Shown one piece after another: positions 45,021-56,436 of a DNA stretch of 64,000 bases. The stretch comes from Chamaecyparis obtusa. Its lineage: Eukaryota > Streptophyta > Pinopsida > Cupressales > Cupressaceae. The notes under the pieces are model-generated. The model was not told the origin of the DNA. It did not search any database and saw only the letters and a program-made list of their open reading frames with translations. The stretch's first letter is position 1. Each line of letters begins with the position of its first letter. Both the position numbers and the translations under genes were made by a program. The stretch is taken from NCBI GenBank assembly GCA_027943335.1, contig BSBK01002085.1:788501-852500 (forward strand). The letters are read 5' to 3'.

Positions 45021-46887
45021 CAAAATTAAATTAATTCGGAGAACCCACAATCTATTTCTCATTTCCTATAGGTTAAGGAGATAACATGAGGAAAATGACA
45101 AAAAATCATTTTTGAGCCCAATAACTTTATTTTAAAAACAAAAACCTAAATATTATTTTATTTAAAAGGTGCTTTAAATGCTTTCAAGGGATTTTGCAAA
45201 AAGAAAAGAGAAATGCAATTAAGAGGCCCAAAAGAAAATTACAAAAGGAGGCCAAATTGATTAAAGGAAGCATCCATTTTTGTCATTGCAATCAAGTCTT
45301 TTTTCAGAATTTGAGCACTTGTCATCATATTCTCATCCAAAAAAGAAAACCCTTGTGTGAAGATCTAGAGGACCAAAACCTACTTGGTTTTCAATTTTTA
45401 TTGAAGAATGAAAACCCTCTTATTTAAGTTAGGTGATTCCATCTAGAGACCACAATAGTTCTGAATATTACAAGTTTAATTCTAAATTTAAGGAATTAAG
45501 CAGCATTTTGGAGTATTCTGATTATGTTGAAGATTGTCAATAAATTGCAGATCTGATTGCAAGGGAATATTATCAAAATTCAGAAGAAATTGTTGTTTTT
45601 CTGTACATGGTCATGCCATCCTTGTGGCCATCATACAGTGTTTTTAAATTAAGCAAAAACAAGTTTTGAAGGGACCCAAAACCCTTTACATCAGATTACA
45701 TAAGATCTATCAAGAAAGCCCCCCCAAAAACGACGGAACCAACAAGACACAACCTGACCAAGAACAGAAAAACAGACAAGAACCCAGCCAGACAAGCAAA
45801 AAGCCAGCAGAACGCCAGCACAAGGACCAAACAGCACCCACTGAAAGAACAGCACTTATACCAGATTCTTGAAATTCTCCGCCACTTCTTTTCAGCATAC
45901 AATATTGATCCAGTGGCCATACAGCTTAATTTTTTCCTTGGTCATTACCATTTGAGCAGATCTGCATTTTTTACAATGCTACAACAGTTGTGAGTGGTTA
46001 GTTTGATCATAATTATATTTTAATTTTTTTTGGATAATGGTTTGATGATTTAAATATTCAAAAAACTGCTTGTGACTGCTTCCTAATTCACGATATCATA
46101 TTTTTTGTAAATTTTCCAACAGCTACAATAAATAAAAAATCAAATATGAAGGTTTCATCATTCAACTTATTATTGTTGCTATTTGATATTCTTTTTTATG
46201 CCCAATTGTGCATGGAAAGGAAACATCAAAAACTGGCTGTTTGACTAAAACTTTGAAAGGGAATATAATAGACATGACAAGTTTGGACCCTTTTATAGAT
46301 GGAGTTGCTCAACCTAAGCCTTCCTCTTGCCCACGAGTTGCATTATAGATGTTGAAAAATAGTGAGTTGGCATGTCATTGGGAGTTACAGGATAGGGTGT
46401 TCACAACATTACTGCTGATGTATAGTTGTATTTTGATTTTGTCTTAGGTATCTTCCTTTGTCCACCTTTTCTTTGACTATTGATAGCTAATATCGCTACA
46501 ATGTATAAAAACTGCTAAGGTTCAATCTAATAGCTCTTTCTAATCATGAATTTTCCATATAGACTTTGGACTCCAATTATACTCTTTATTTCAATGGATT
46601 CCACATTTACTGAATTCTCACAAGCTCAGTAAGTACAGCCAAACAAGTAATAGGAAATTCAACTATTACCTTTGCAATTCTACAGTCACAAGTTTCCTAT
46701 ATAGTTTGGGCTTCAAACATGATTTTTCTTTTCATTTTCTAAACTCACACAAGCTCAGTAATAACAGACAAACAAGTATTAGCCAATTGTAGCATTTTGC
46801 AAATGTCACCCCCACCCCAACTCAAAAAAAATTAGTAATAATAATCAAGTGTGAAAAAACCAAGTTAAAAAGCACTGCTAAGGCTCT
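45021..46887. other. Unassigned: probable chromovirus 3' UTR/LTR remains and host flank
   Basis: The first few hundred bases resemble the untranslated region that follows a Gypsy chromodomain. The rest is AT-rich with no second LTR copy in the window. Small ORFs at 45194-45427 and 45666-45872 show no domain. From about 46500 the sequence looks like host intron or 3' flank. Confidence 0.4.
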
Positions 46888-47010
46888 TCAACAACAATAC
46901 TGAGCTGTAAGAAGAAACCTGCTAAGGGTCTCTGTATCTCTTTCAAGTCTATTTCCTTCATGAGTAACAGTTTTATCTTTTGTTCCACTTGCATTTCTTC
47001 TTTCATTTTC
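46888..47010 (-). CDS. Host gene, predicted 3' coding exon
   Basis: The acceptor TTTGCAG lies at 47011-47017 (minus strand). The exon is open for 40 codons to a TGA at 46888-46890 and is rich in Glu, Arg and Thr (KDKTVTHEGNRLERDTETLS). It begins in phase 0, which agrees with the donor of the exon at 47177-47271. A donor inside it (AGCAG/GTTTCTT near 46919) is an alternative end. The product is unknown. It is thought to belong to the gene with the extended-PHD exon because strand and order agree. Confidence 0.5.
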   Translation of the reverse strand, partial: ENERRNASGTKDKTVTHEGNRLERDTETLSRFLLTAQYCC

Positions 47011-47176
47011 CTGCAAACCCATAAATGATACATTTTGCATATCATAGTGAATTTATAGGAAAAAGGATCAATCATCAAATAACCTAACTGAATTTCAAAA
47101 TAAAGTCATGAAAAGTCGTCAGATTTTATTTCAATAATAGATATTAAACGGTTTGGTCTCAAACTGTACATCAAAC

Positions 47177-47271
47177 CTCAATTGTCTCTTGAACAACACT
47201 GTTAAGATTGAAATCTGGTATGATTGACCTATTATGTCCCATGTTTTGATGTGGTTGGCAAGTTTCAGTGT
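47177..47271 (-). CDS. Host gene, predicted internal exon of 95 nt
   Basis: The acceptor TTAAATGCAG lies on the high side and the donor GAG/GTTTGA on the low side. One frame is fully open for 31 codons (TETCQPHQNMGHNRSI then IPDFNLNSVVQETIE) and ends in phase 0, matching the next exon. The DFNLN stretch resembles EAR-type repression motifs of plant nuclear proteins, but this is only a short match. There is no transposon similarity. Confidence 0.55.
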
Positions 47272-48279
47272 CTGCATTTAAACCCAAACAAATGTCAGAG
47301 TTGCTTCACATTGTGACTTTACACAGCAGCATCATCAATAAGTAGAGTTATATGTTAAACCGATCAGTTATAATGAGTGTTACTTTTCACACATGTGATG
47401 TTAAATTACAAAAAAATAATTGCATTTAAGAGTGCCAAACTACAAAGATAACTCTTTAAGGCTTTGATTCTTGCTGAGATAAGCTGCAATAAACATGTGA
47501 TAACATACTTGGTATTTTTTAAATTTCTAAAAAGTAACTTTTTCAAGTTTTTCTTTTCTTTCTACTGTGAATGTTTATATTGAAACCATGGAGTCCACTG
47601 CAGCTATAACACAGCATTTCAAACAATTTTTGCAGTTCACTCAAATAATATTACTCAAACTTTCAAAGTAGCTCAAGGGGATTGGTAGTACAAAGAAACT
47701 CAACAAACCAATTAAAATACAATGCATGCTTGTTTGCTGTGTTTCAAGAAGCAGAATGAATAAAAATGCCTCATCTCCAAAATAAATACATGACATATTA
47801 ATGAGGTATTTCACACTATTAATCTAATAAATAAACCATACGGTTGTTATCAATATTGGCAAGCCATTCCCTAGGTAACTTCCATGGTTTTAATACATAA
47901 GTTTCATACTTATGAAATAACACTAACAATGTTGTCAAATTTTACAATAGTGAAAGAAGAGACCTTAAAATTTAGTCCCATATAGCAAAATTTTGCCAAT
48001 GAAGTATCACGCCCTGCCAAGAATTTAAACGCCATTATAGTGTTACACAATTAGCGAACTGGGAGTTCCCAGAAAAAAAAATTCAAGAAAGACAAGATAG
48101 GTTGGCCAAGGAAATTTGATGGTCACATGGATCCCAAGTCCAAGTTCGCGAATGACAATGTTATCAACAGGAATCTCTGTTGAGTTTTTCTTTCTAGTGT
48201 TATTAAAACTTCTATTCCAATGCTAATACATGCAACTTTTGGGTCAACTTCTAGTAGTTAATCTTTTTGTATGTAGCTG
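47272..48279 (-). other. Host intron sequence before the Copia-4 insertion
   Basis: AT-rich, no ORF and no repeat partner in the window. It reads as ordinary intron of the minus-strand host gene. Confidence 0.4.
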
Positions 48280-49655
48280 TGTTGGCATTACCAGTAAGGA
48301 TGCAGCCGGTACATGATAAAGTGGTGTTGTCATTGATGTCATTATATGTCTAAGATAACATTGTCCAAATACTAGGGAACAATTGACAAGAGAAACTATT
48401 TAGGAAACCGGTAACCAATGACACGGTGATGAGCAGAAATGCACTTATTGCTCTGAGAAGTGACTAGTGGAGACAGTAACCGGTGAAGAAAGTGACCGAT
48501 AATTATACGATCGGAGCAGTGACCGGTATAGACAAAGAACGGAAAAGTGACAAGTGAAGACAAAGACCTGAACACTGCATAAGGGTGATTCGGTGAAAAT
48601 CACAGTTGACAAACACTTCAGAGACTCTTCTACTGAGATTTGTTGCTCAAATCACACAGGATTTTGTGTTACGGAAAAGATCGGTGTAAGACATAGTTGA
48701 AGCATTTAATGTCGAGATTTATGGCACAAATCATGGTGGAATTTCGTGTAAGGGAAAGTATGTGACACGCTTCTGATCTTTTCTTTACAAAACAAAAACA
48801 CGACTGCATGGCGGATCTCTTGTTGAGAAAAAGCTTGTGTCATGCATCTGATGTTTCCTCTCATGACTGAGACATGACTGGATGATGGATCCAAAGGGGA
48901 TCTTCACAGAGATCGCTTTGGGAAAGAGCGAGAAGATCTGTCCCACGAATCGGCAAGAAGTCTATTTATTCTTCAACCAACGAAGAATATCATTTTCCTT
49001 CATTCTGCCAAAGAGAAAGAGTGAAACTGTACGCCGAGCAAAGCTACGGTAAGGGAAAAGGAGAAGAGAAGAAGAAGAAGAAAAAGAGAAGAGTGTGCAA
49101 GGAAGTGCAAAAACTTGAAGAGAGCATATCTATGGTGCCTGGTGATAACTCTCAGTGGATGAAACAACGATCTTATAAAGCTAAGCAAAGCCATTCCAAA
49201 AGATCAACTCCTCTATTGCTCTCTGACAATTGCAATAGTCAAATCCCAATATTTGGGTGGACATTAACAGGTCCCTTGTATTAAATCCCTTAACTGGGTG
49301 ACATCTAGTAAATGTTCTAAAATCCTCTAAAAAGGCAACTTTAACAAGCCTTATTTTAAATCCCTTAACTGGGTCGCATCTAACAGTGCGTTTGTAATTC
49401 CTTAACAAGGAAGGCTTTTCACAGGGCGCACTTCAGAAGAGTGCAAAATTTGTGAGTTCTACTCACAGTGTGGTTTTCTCCCACTTTGGGTTTCCACGTG
49501 ATACATCTGATGTTCTATACTGCTTTGATCTTGTGTTAGTTATTTCTTTTATAGGATCTGTTCAACATGCAATAATAGTTAATTTATATCAAAGATTTAA
49601 AGTTTTAGTGGGTGTTGATTCACCCCTCCCCTCTCAGCACCTTTTGGGACCATCA
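48280..49655 (+). repeat. Copia-4 5' LTR, about 1.38 kb
   Basis: Starts TGTTGGCATTACC and ends GGGACCATCA before the primer site TGGTATCAAAGCC (49658-49670). No 3' LTR is present in the window, so the start is judged from the TG dinucleotide and may be off by a few bases. Confidence 0.75.
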
Positions 49656-49712
49656 ATTGGTATCAAAGCCACGTCCTTCTGTGCTGCTTAACCGCAACAA
49701 GGAAAAGATCAA

Positions 49713-51233
49713 ATGATGAGAATGGAAGGACCCAAGTTTTCTAAAGAAAACTTTAGTCTATGGTACAGCAAAATGAAGTTGTACATGAAAACCACAGGAG
49801 ATCAGTTCTGGAACCATGTGATCACAAATTACACCGAACCTACCAGTACCTTGACGGCTGATCAACTAAAGGTCAGAAGTGCACACACAGCTGCTACGGA
49901 TATGATAACCAATATGCTGCCTGACAATGTGTATGCAGAAATTGAAAATCTGACTATAGCCTGCCAAATGTGGGCAAAGCTGCAAACTGTGTATGGTGGT
50001 GACCCACATGTTCAAAGAGCAAAAGTTGAAAGCCTCAAAGGCACATATGATGACATGAAGATGAATGAAGGTGAAGACATTGAGCACTACAATAACAGAA
50101 TAAAAGAAGTGACGAACTCCATCAAAAGCATTGGAGGAACACCAAGTGAGCAAGATGTGGTAAGTAAGATACTGAAGACGTTGAGGCCATAGTATGCTAT
50201 CAAGATCTTAGCCATACAGGAGCTCAAATCAGTGAGAACATCACAAGTCACCCTTGACTCTCTTAGCAGTAAGTTAACTGCTTTTGAATTAAGCAATTAT
50301 GATAACAGCTTACCTATATTAGATGTTGCTTTTAAGTCTTCTGTGAATATTGCTTCCTCCAAGAAAGGAAGAGAGACCGGTAATAGTTCTACCGAGAGGT
50401 TTGGTCACTTCCTTAACAATCTGCTCTCACAAGAACTAGCGTAGGATGAGTTTGAAGCACTCATTGCAATGAAATTTTTGAGAGGAAAAGGGAAGTACAA
50501 AGGGAAACTTCCATTAAAATGTTTTTCTTGTAATAAGATAGGACACATTGCGGCTAGGTGTCCAGAAAATGAAAATAAAGAGAAGTTCAACCGATTCAAG
50601 AACAAAGGAAAGGAGTGCTACCTTGCAAAGGAAGGTGTCACTACCAACGAATCTAAAGAATCGGGAGATGATGAAATTGCCTTTGTGGCAATAAAAGAAG
50701 AAAGCTCAGTGATAAGTGAAATGGCACATATCTCTAGGTCCCACCAATGTGAGGACTGGATCATTGAAAGTGGATGCACTCACCATATGACTGGTGACAA
50801 AAACAAGTTCATCAGCCTGAAGCTTAATGATGGTGGATCAATGACATTTGGGAACAATGCTCCCTATGCTATTAGAGGCAAAGGCTCAATAGCACTTGGC
50901 AATGAAGTTGTTTGTGATGATGTGTACTGGGTAGGACTCATGTACAACCTAATGAGTGTGGCTCAACTGAACAACAAAGGATACCTGTTAGAGTTTGGAC
51001 AGGGTTCATGTATTGTCAAGAATCAATCAAGAGCACAAGTTGCCACCAATAGACCAAGCAAAGGGAACCTATTCTACCTAAACTCAATCGAGGGGGCTTG
51101 CCTCATAGCAACAACAAAAGGGGAAACAAAGAAAATTCTCCTTATGGCAAAAGATGACAATAGCTGGTTGTGGCACAAAAGACTCTACCACATAAACTTT
51201 GATAACATAGTCAAAGTGAGTAGGAAGAAGTGA
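49713..51233 (+). pseudogene. Copia-4 gag and protease, protease active site altered
   Basis: ATG 49713 starts a Copia gag (FSLWYSKMKLYMKTTGDQFW). A single frame continues to 51233 through a TAG at 50190-50192 and another near 50442. The CCHC knuckle is CFSCNKIGHIAARC near 50520. The protease site reads WIIESGCTHHMTG: the catalytic Asp is Glu (codon 50765-50767), whereas Copia-1 keeps DSG at the same place. The start of the integrase zinc finger (LWHKRLYHINFDN) is in the same frame at the end. Confidence 0.9.
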
Positions 51234-52070
51234 ATCAGAGGGCTAGGGCCATGTGTAAAGAATGTTAGTTGGGTAAACTAACAGGTACAAGCTTCAACAA
51301 CAAATCTTATATAGCTAAAAATGTATTGGATCTTGTTCACACAGATCTGTGTGGACCAATAAGGACAAAGAGCTACTATGGAGACAAGCATTTTATGCTC
51401 TTTGTAGATGATTTTTCAAGAATAATGTGGATGCTATTCCTAAAGGAAAAATCATAGGCCTTCCATATGTTTCAAATTTACAGGGCCCAAGTGGAGAAGG
51501 AGACCGGTAAAATCTTTAAGTGTTTGAGGTCAGACAGATGAGGTGAATACACCTCACAAGAGTTTACCAACTACTGTGAAGAACAGGGGATAAAATGGCA
51601 GATGTCTGCTCCAAGAACTCCTCAACAAAATGGAGTCGCTAAAAGAAGAAACAAGACTCTGATTGACTGTGCTAGAACTCTGATGATTCAGATGGATCTA
51701 CCCCATCACTTCTAGAGAGAAGCAATCAGCACCGATGTATATACATTGAACCGGGTTCAAGTCAAGAAAGGAACCAGTAAAACTCCATGAGTTAAGGTTT
51801 GGTCATACTCTCAGTGTAAGTTATTCCAGAGTATTTGGAAGCAACTATTACATCAAGAGACATGTTTAATCTGGCAAGTTTGAGCCGAAGATTGATGAAG
51901 GTGTATTTTTTGGGTCACTCCACCAAAAGTAAAGCCTACCGGTGTCTGAACAAAAGGACATGAAAGATAGTGGAAAGTGCAAACGTAAAGATAGATAAGC
52001 ATTCAAAACTGAGTGATAAGATCATTCAAGGTGAATCTGATAGTCACCAAGACCATAATGTAAATGACCA
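51234..52070 (+). pseudogene. Copia-4 integrase, frameshifted
   Basis: 51269-51457 carries LDLVHTDLCGP, with the first catalytic Asp kept, and FVDDFSRIMWMLFLKEK. After a stop the core continues with LRSDR (second Asp kept) followed by a TGA near 51538, then SAPRTPQQNGVAKRRNKTL. The catalytic Glu is Lys, as in Copia-1. The Cys pair of the zinc finger is damaged near 51240. More stops follow to about 52070. Confidence 0.82.
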
Positions 52071-52279
52071 TCTAGAATTCAATGAAGTAATAACAGTTGA
52101 TGAAGGAGAATAGGTAAACAAACCCATGGAACAGGGTAATGTGCCTGAGCAAGGAAAGGATCAAAACATAAGACCAAGTGAAGAAGATGAATAGGAAGAT
52201 GTTCATGATCTTGCTGTAAATGTGCCTCAACCAGAAAGAGAAGATCAGGACCACCGACCGATTCTGCCAAGGTATGTCA

Positions 52280-54202
52280 CCTATCACTCCAGTGATAACA
52301 TTATTGGTGACAAAAGTGATAACATTCTAACTAGGAGAAGGGCTAGAGAAAGTATCTGTTTTCTTTCTAGCATATAGCCTAAAACTACCAGAGAAGCTCT
52401 GGAGGATGACAACTGGGTCAAGGTAATGGAAGAGGAGCTAGAGCAGATAGTAAAGAATGAAACATGGACTCTTGTACCCAGACTTGAGGACAAGAATGTT
52501 ATAGGCACCAAGTGGGTGTTCAGAAACAAGTTGAATGAAGAAGGTTGTGAGGAACAAGGCAAGGCTAGTCTGCAAATGATATGCACAGAAAGCAGTACTA
52601 GACTATGGGGAAACCTTTGCACCCGTAGCAAGACTAAAGGGGTAAGAATTCTACTTGCCTATGCTGCCCATAAAAGGTTTAAAGTGTATCAAATGGATGT
52701 GAAATCAGCATTTTTGAATGGTATACTGGAAGAGGAAGTGTATATAGAGCAAAGAAACAAGAATCGGAATCGGCAAGGCCGAATCGAATCGTGAATCGGC
52801 CATGAATCAGAATCGAATCGGCCACGAATCGGCAAATTTAAAAAACCCTTGAAATTAGAGACTTTAACAATTTAAAACTTATTTCATGCACCCTTTATTG
52901 AATATAACTTAAACACACTATAACATCATCAAATAGAAGCTAATATACATAAACAAGGAACATAAATGATAAATCCATCACATACGTTACACGTAAAATG
53001 TAAATTGTAGTTAAAGTAAATTGAAATCATAGGATCATAATGAGTCAAATCATAGAATGTATGTAAGATGAAGATCCATAAGACATCAAATCATAAATGT
53101 ATGTAAGATGAAGATCCATGAAACGTATGTCTATCAGTATCTGTAAGATCTATAAAACTAAATTGTTTCATAGTATGAATCTGTGATGCTTGATCATTGA
53201 TCAATGCCAAATGTCAAAGTCTTCATAACTAGATCTTAGGTAGTCTTTGTTGGTGGCTGTTTTCAAGTCCCTAGGTCCGGCAAATGAGGTTTGAATGATT
53301 TTGGCCTGTGGGGAAGTCATGTTTGTTTGGGATTTGGGCGAGAGCTAAGCTAAGTTTGTCATAGAGATGGGGTCGAAACCAAGTGATTTGTGATAAAACG
53401 AGTTAAAACCCTTTGAGAATCCTTTTGCCAGCTTCAGTTTGAGCTTAGAAAGCCATGATGGATTGTGGGAGGTAACCCTGCTAAAGGCTTGTTGAATCCT
53501 GAAATTTAGTTAAGTTTGGAATTTTTTGAAAACCCCCAAAATCTAGAATCTGCATCTTAACTCCTATGAAGTTGGAACCTATCTCAAACATCCTGGAAGT
53601 ATTTATACAAATATAACTTAAAGTATAAGAAATTAAATAAATCAAACTTATACTTAAATGTTATATTTGTATAAACTTACAACAAATAGGAAAGGCAAAA
53701 AAAAAACATTGAAAATATTTGTGTTTTTTTTAAATTTGACTTGACTTTTTTGCAATCCGCCGATTCACGTTCGATATTTTGGGGCGATTCATGCGATTTT
53801 TGGTATGAATCACCGGTTTAGGCGATTCATGCCAAAAAATCAGCTGAGCCGATTCACGATTCAAAAAAAATCGTTTGCCTTGAGCCAACTTGCGAAACTG
53901 GCAATTCAAGGGCAATTCTCGTTTCTTTGATATAGAGCAACCGGAGGGTTTCTCATCCACAGAGAAAACTGATATGGTCTACAAGTTGAAGAAGGCTCTC
54001 TATAGATTGAAGCAAGCCCCAAAGGCTTAATATGAAAGATTACACTCATACCTCCTGAGAATAGAATTCACAAGAATAGGTGATAACGACAATATGTATC
54101 TTAAGACCGGTAAAGAAGGGAACCTGATTGCTAAAATATTTGTGGATGATATCATCTTTGGAGGAGATGATAAAATGAGTAAAGACTTCGCTGAAGAGAT
54201 GA
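52280..54202 (+). pseudogene. Copia-4 reverse transcriptase, split by a hAT-type element and truncated
   Basis: The first part, 52380-52749, holds ETWTLVPRLEDKNVIGTKWV and, after a frameshift, [19 protein letters not shown]. The second part, 53938-54202, continues in frame with QPEGFSS, LKQAPKA (followed by a stop in place of Trp) and the site [12 protein letters not shown]. Removing the 1180-bp insertion and one ATATAGAG copy restores the reading register, which confirms the insertion point. The RT thumb, RNase H and 3' end are deleted. Confidence 0.87.
52750..53929. mobile_element. Non-autonomous hAT-like DNA transposon, 1180 bp
   Basis: An 8-bp duplication ATATAGAG flanks it (52742-52749 and 53930-53937). 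The ends are inverted: CAAAGAAACAAGAAT at left and its near-complement ATTCTCGTTTCTTTG at right. Eight-base duplications and CA...TG ends are hAT features. The subterminal regions are full of short GAATCGG/CCGATTC repeats in both orientations, which fits hAT transposase binding sites. No transposase ORF is present, so it depends on another copy. A 28-bp-arm inverted repeat lies inside at 53602-53675. Confidence 0.87.
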
Positions 54203-54216
54203 AATTTATTAAAATG

Positions 54217-54521
54217 TGAAATTTAAAATATTGAATACTAATATTTGATATTTAATATTTTATATCAATAATGTTTATATTTATCATCTCATATTTAATA
54301 TTCAACGCTAATATTTAATATTAAATTTAACAATATCGAACGCTAATATTTGAGATTATATTTAATTAAATATAAATTCTTAGCATTTTATATTGATATT
54401 CAATGTTTTTTAATATTTAGTGTTTTCTTCGTTACATGAACTTGTTATCAACAATTTATATGTTAGAATATATTGCTCATCAAATTAATATTACATAGAT
54501 TAACTCTTGGGGTTCATTACA
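54217..54521 (-). repeat. Gypsy chromovirus 3' LTR, first 305 bp only
   Basis: The minus strand starts TGTAATGAACCCC at 54521, preceded by the purine-rich ACGAAAGGAC. It aligns with 60200-60529 in the other LTR, including AT-rich ATATTTAATATT arrays. Similarity is lost left of about 54217; 54203-54216 is junction sequence. Confidence 0.9.
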
Positions 54522-54568
54522 GTCCTTTCGTCTCGAATTTGCTTGTCCTCAAGCACTTTAATAACTTC

Positions 54569-55411
54569 TTATTTTTCCCAAGTAGCGTCTTCGTCTAGTA
54601 ACCCTTTCCATTTGATAAGGAGTTCTCTCACAACTCTATTCCTTAGTATCTTTTCCCTTGTATCAGGGATTACCTCGGGTTCTAACATGAGCTGTCCTTC
54701 ATCATCTAGCGGAGGCAAATCTGTACAGGGTACTATATGTTGCCCCAAAACCTTTTTTAGTCTGGATACATGGAATACATTGTGAATTCGGCTATTACTA
54801 GGAAGTTCCAATCTGTAGGCCACTTCACCCACTTTTTGAATTATCTTGTATGGTCCATAAAATCGAGGCTTAAGTTTTTCAACCCCATTCTTCTTAATGG
54901 AGGTTTGTTTGTATGGCTGTAGTCGTAGGAACACTAGATCTCCTTCCACAAAAGATCTTTCGACTCTATTTTTGTCTACATAAAGTTTTTGTTGATTTTG
55001 GGCGTTATGCAAGTTTTCTTTTAGTGCCTTCATGATGTCTATGTTTCTCTAGGTGAATTCCTGTGCACTAGGTACCTTGCTTTCTGGTATGGTTAATCCT
55101 CCGAAAGTGGTGGCTTCATACCCATATAATGCTTTAAATGGACTCATCCCTATTGACATGTGGTATGTAGTGTTATAACAATATTCCCCTAGATGTAGCC
55201 ACTTGATCCAAGCTGTTTGCTGCCCTGTGACATAGTTTCTTAGATATCCTTCTACCCGTTTGTTTACAATCTCGGTTTGCCCATCAATTTGAGGATGATA
55301 ACTGGTACTAGGGGTGAGTGATGTTCTTGATAACCTGAATAACTCTTGCCAAAACTTGCTGAGGAATTTACTGTCCTTATCACTTACAATATTTTGAGGT
55401 ATCCCGTGGAG
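54569..55411 (-). pseudogene. Gypsy integrase C-terminal half with chromodomain
   Basis: It continues the integrase frame after a TGA (Arg codon CGA changed by one base is the likely origin) with LHGIPQNIVSDKDSKFLSKFW, YHPQIDGQTEIVNK and the catalytic Glu in the last block. After a TAG near 55036 comes 55033-54569 with VFLRLQPYKQTS, RIHNVFHVSRLKK and the chromodomain ending LLIKWKGLLDEDATWEK. The chromodomain may direct integration to marked chromatin, as known for chromoviruses. Confidence 0.9.
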
Positions 55412-56371
55412 TCAGAAGACTTCTCTGAAAAATATTTCTGCTATATGGGGTGCTTTGTACTCTGTAGAGACCGGAAAGAAATGAGCAAATTTTGTGAGTC
55501 TATCCACAACTACATAGATACTATCCTTTCCCTGAACTTTGGGTAGTCCTGTTATAAAATCCATGGATATGCTTTCCCATTTTTGATTTGGAATAGGTAA
55601 ACGATGTAATAGCCCTACCGAAAGTGATTGTTCAGTTTTGTTTTGTTGACATGTCATGCATTCTTGCACATATCTTTGTATGTCCTTTTTTAATGCTTTC
55701 CATGAGTATATTTCTCTTATATGTTTATATGTCTTATAATACCCTGGATGACTCGCTAGTGGGTTATTATGGTATTCTCTCATAATGATTCCCTTCATTT
55801 TGGATTGGGGGGTTACGTATATCCTTCCTTTGTAGAATATAATGTTATCTAGAACCCGAAAGTCTTCATTAGGCACCTTTCCTTCCAAAATGGTGGTTAC
55901 CAAAGGATCATTGGCATAATCTACTATTATATCTTTCATCCAATCACCTAAGATATGAGAAATAGTGTTGATATGGGGTCGTCTTGACAATGCATCTGCT
56001 GCTCTGTTATTTACTCCTTTTACATATTCTATGTCAAAATCATAAGCTTGGACTTTACTCACCCATTTTTGTTGTCTGTCATTTAGATCTTATCGGTTTA
56101 AGAAGAAACGGAGGCTATTATGGTCTATTTTGACTATGAACCTTCCACAAACTAGATATTGCCGAAATTTTTCCAAGGCATGTATTATTGCCAACATTTC
56201 TTTGTCATATATAGAATACTGTTTCTTTGCTCCTGTGATTTTACGACTCTCGAAGGCTATAGGGTGTTTCTTTTGCATTAGTATGGCTCCTATACCTTCT
56301 CCCGAGGCATCACGTTGCAATTCAAAAGGCATAGAAAAATCTAGTATGGCTAATACTGGGCATGAACTCAT
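55412..56371 (-). pseudogene. Gypsy RNase H and integrase N-terminal half
   Basis: 56371-56090 is RNase H (LQRDASGEGIGAILMQ, YDKEMLAIIHALEKFRQYL, IKIDH-type end). After a stop, 56062-55412 carries the rest of RNase H (DALSRRP), the integrase zinc finger (HPGYYKTYKHIREIYSW, CMTCQQNK) and the core start (SMDFITGLP, VVVDRLTKFAHF). The catalytic residues that fall here appear intact. Confidence 0.9.
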
Positions 56372-56436
56372 AACTTCTTTTAGTTGTTCGAAAGTTTGTT
56401 GTGTTTTATCATTCCAAGTGAATGCTCCTTTTTTGG

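Larger units (their letters stand above)
48280..54202 (+). mobile_element. Copia-4, SIRE-like, truncated inside RT
   Basis: A 5' LTR, tRNA-Met primer site, gag, protease, integrase and the first two thirds of RT are on the + strand and align with Copia-1 motif by motif. The element ends abruptly at about 54202 against a piece of chromovirus LTR. The rest of RT, RNase H and the 3' LTR are lost. A hAT-type element (52750-53929) is nested in RT. Confidence 0.9.

Noticed and set aside
45666..45872. Lys/Gln/Pro-rich 68-codon ORF and its hydrophobic antisense partner
   Set aside because: Low-complexity composition, no domain, no second copy.
49181..49408. Minus-strand 75-codon ORF
   Set aside because: Within the Copia-4 LTR. 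It arises from two similar 60-bp stretches, not a gene.
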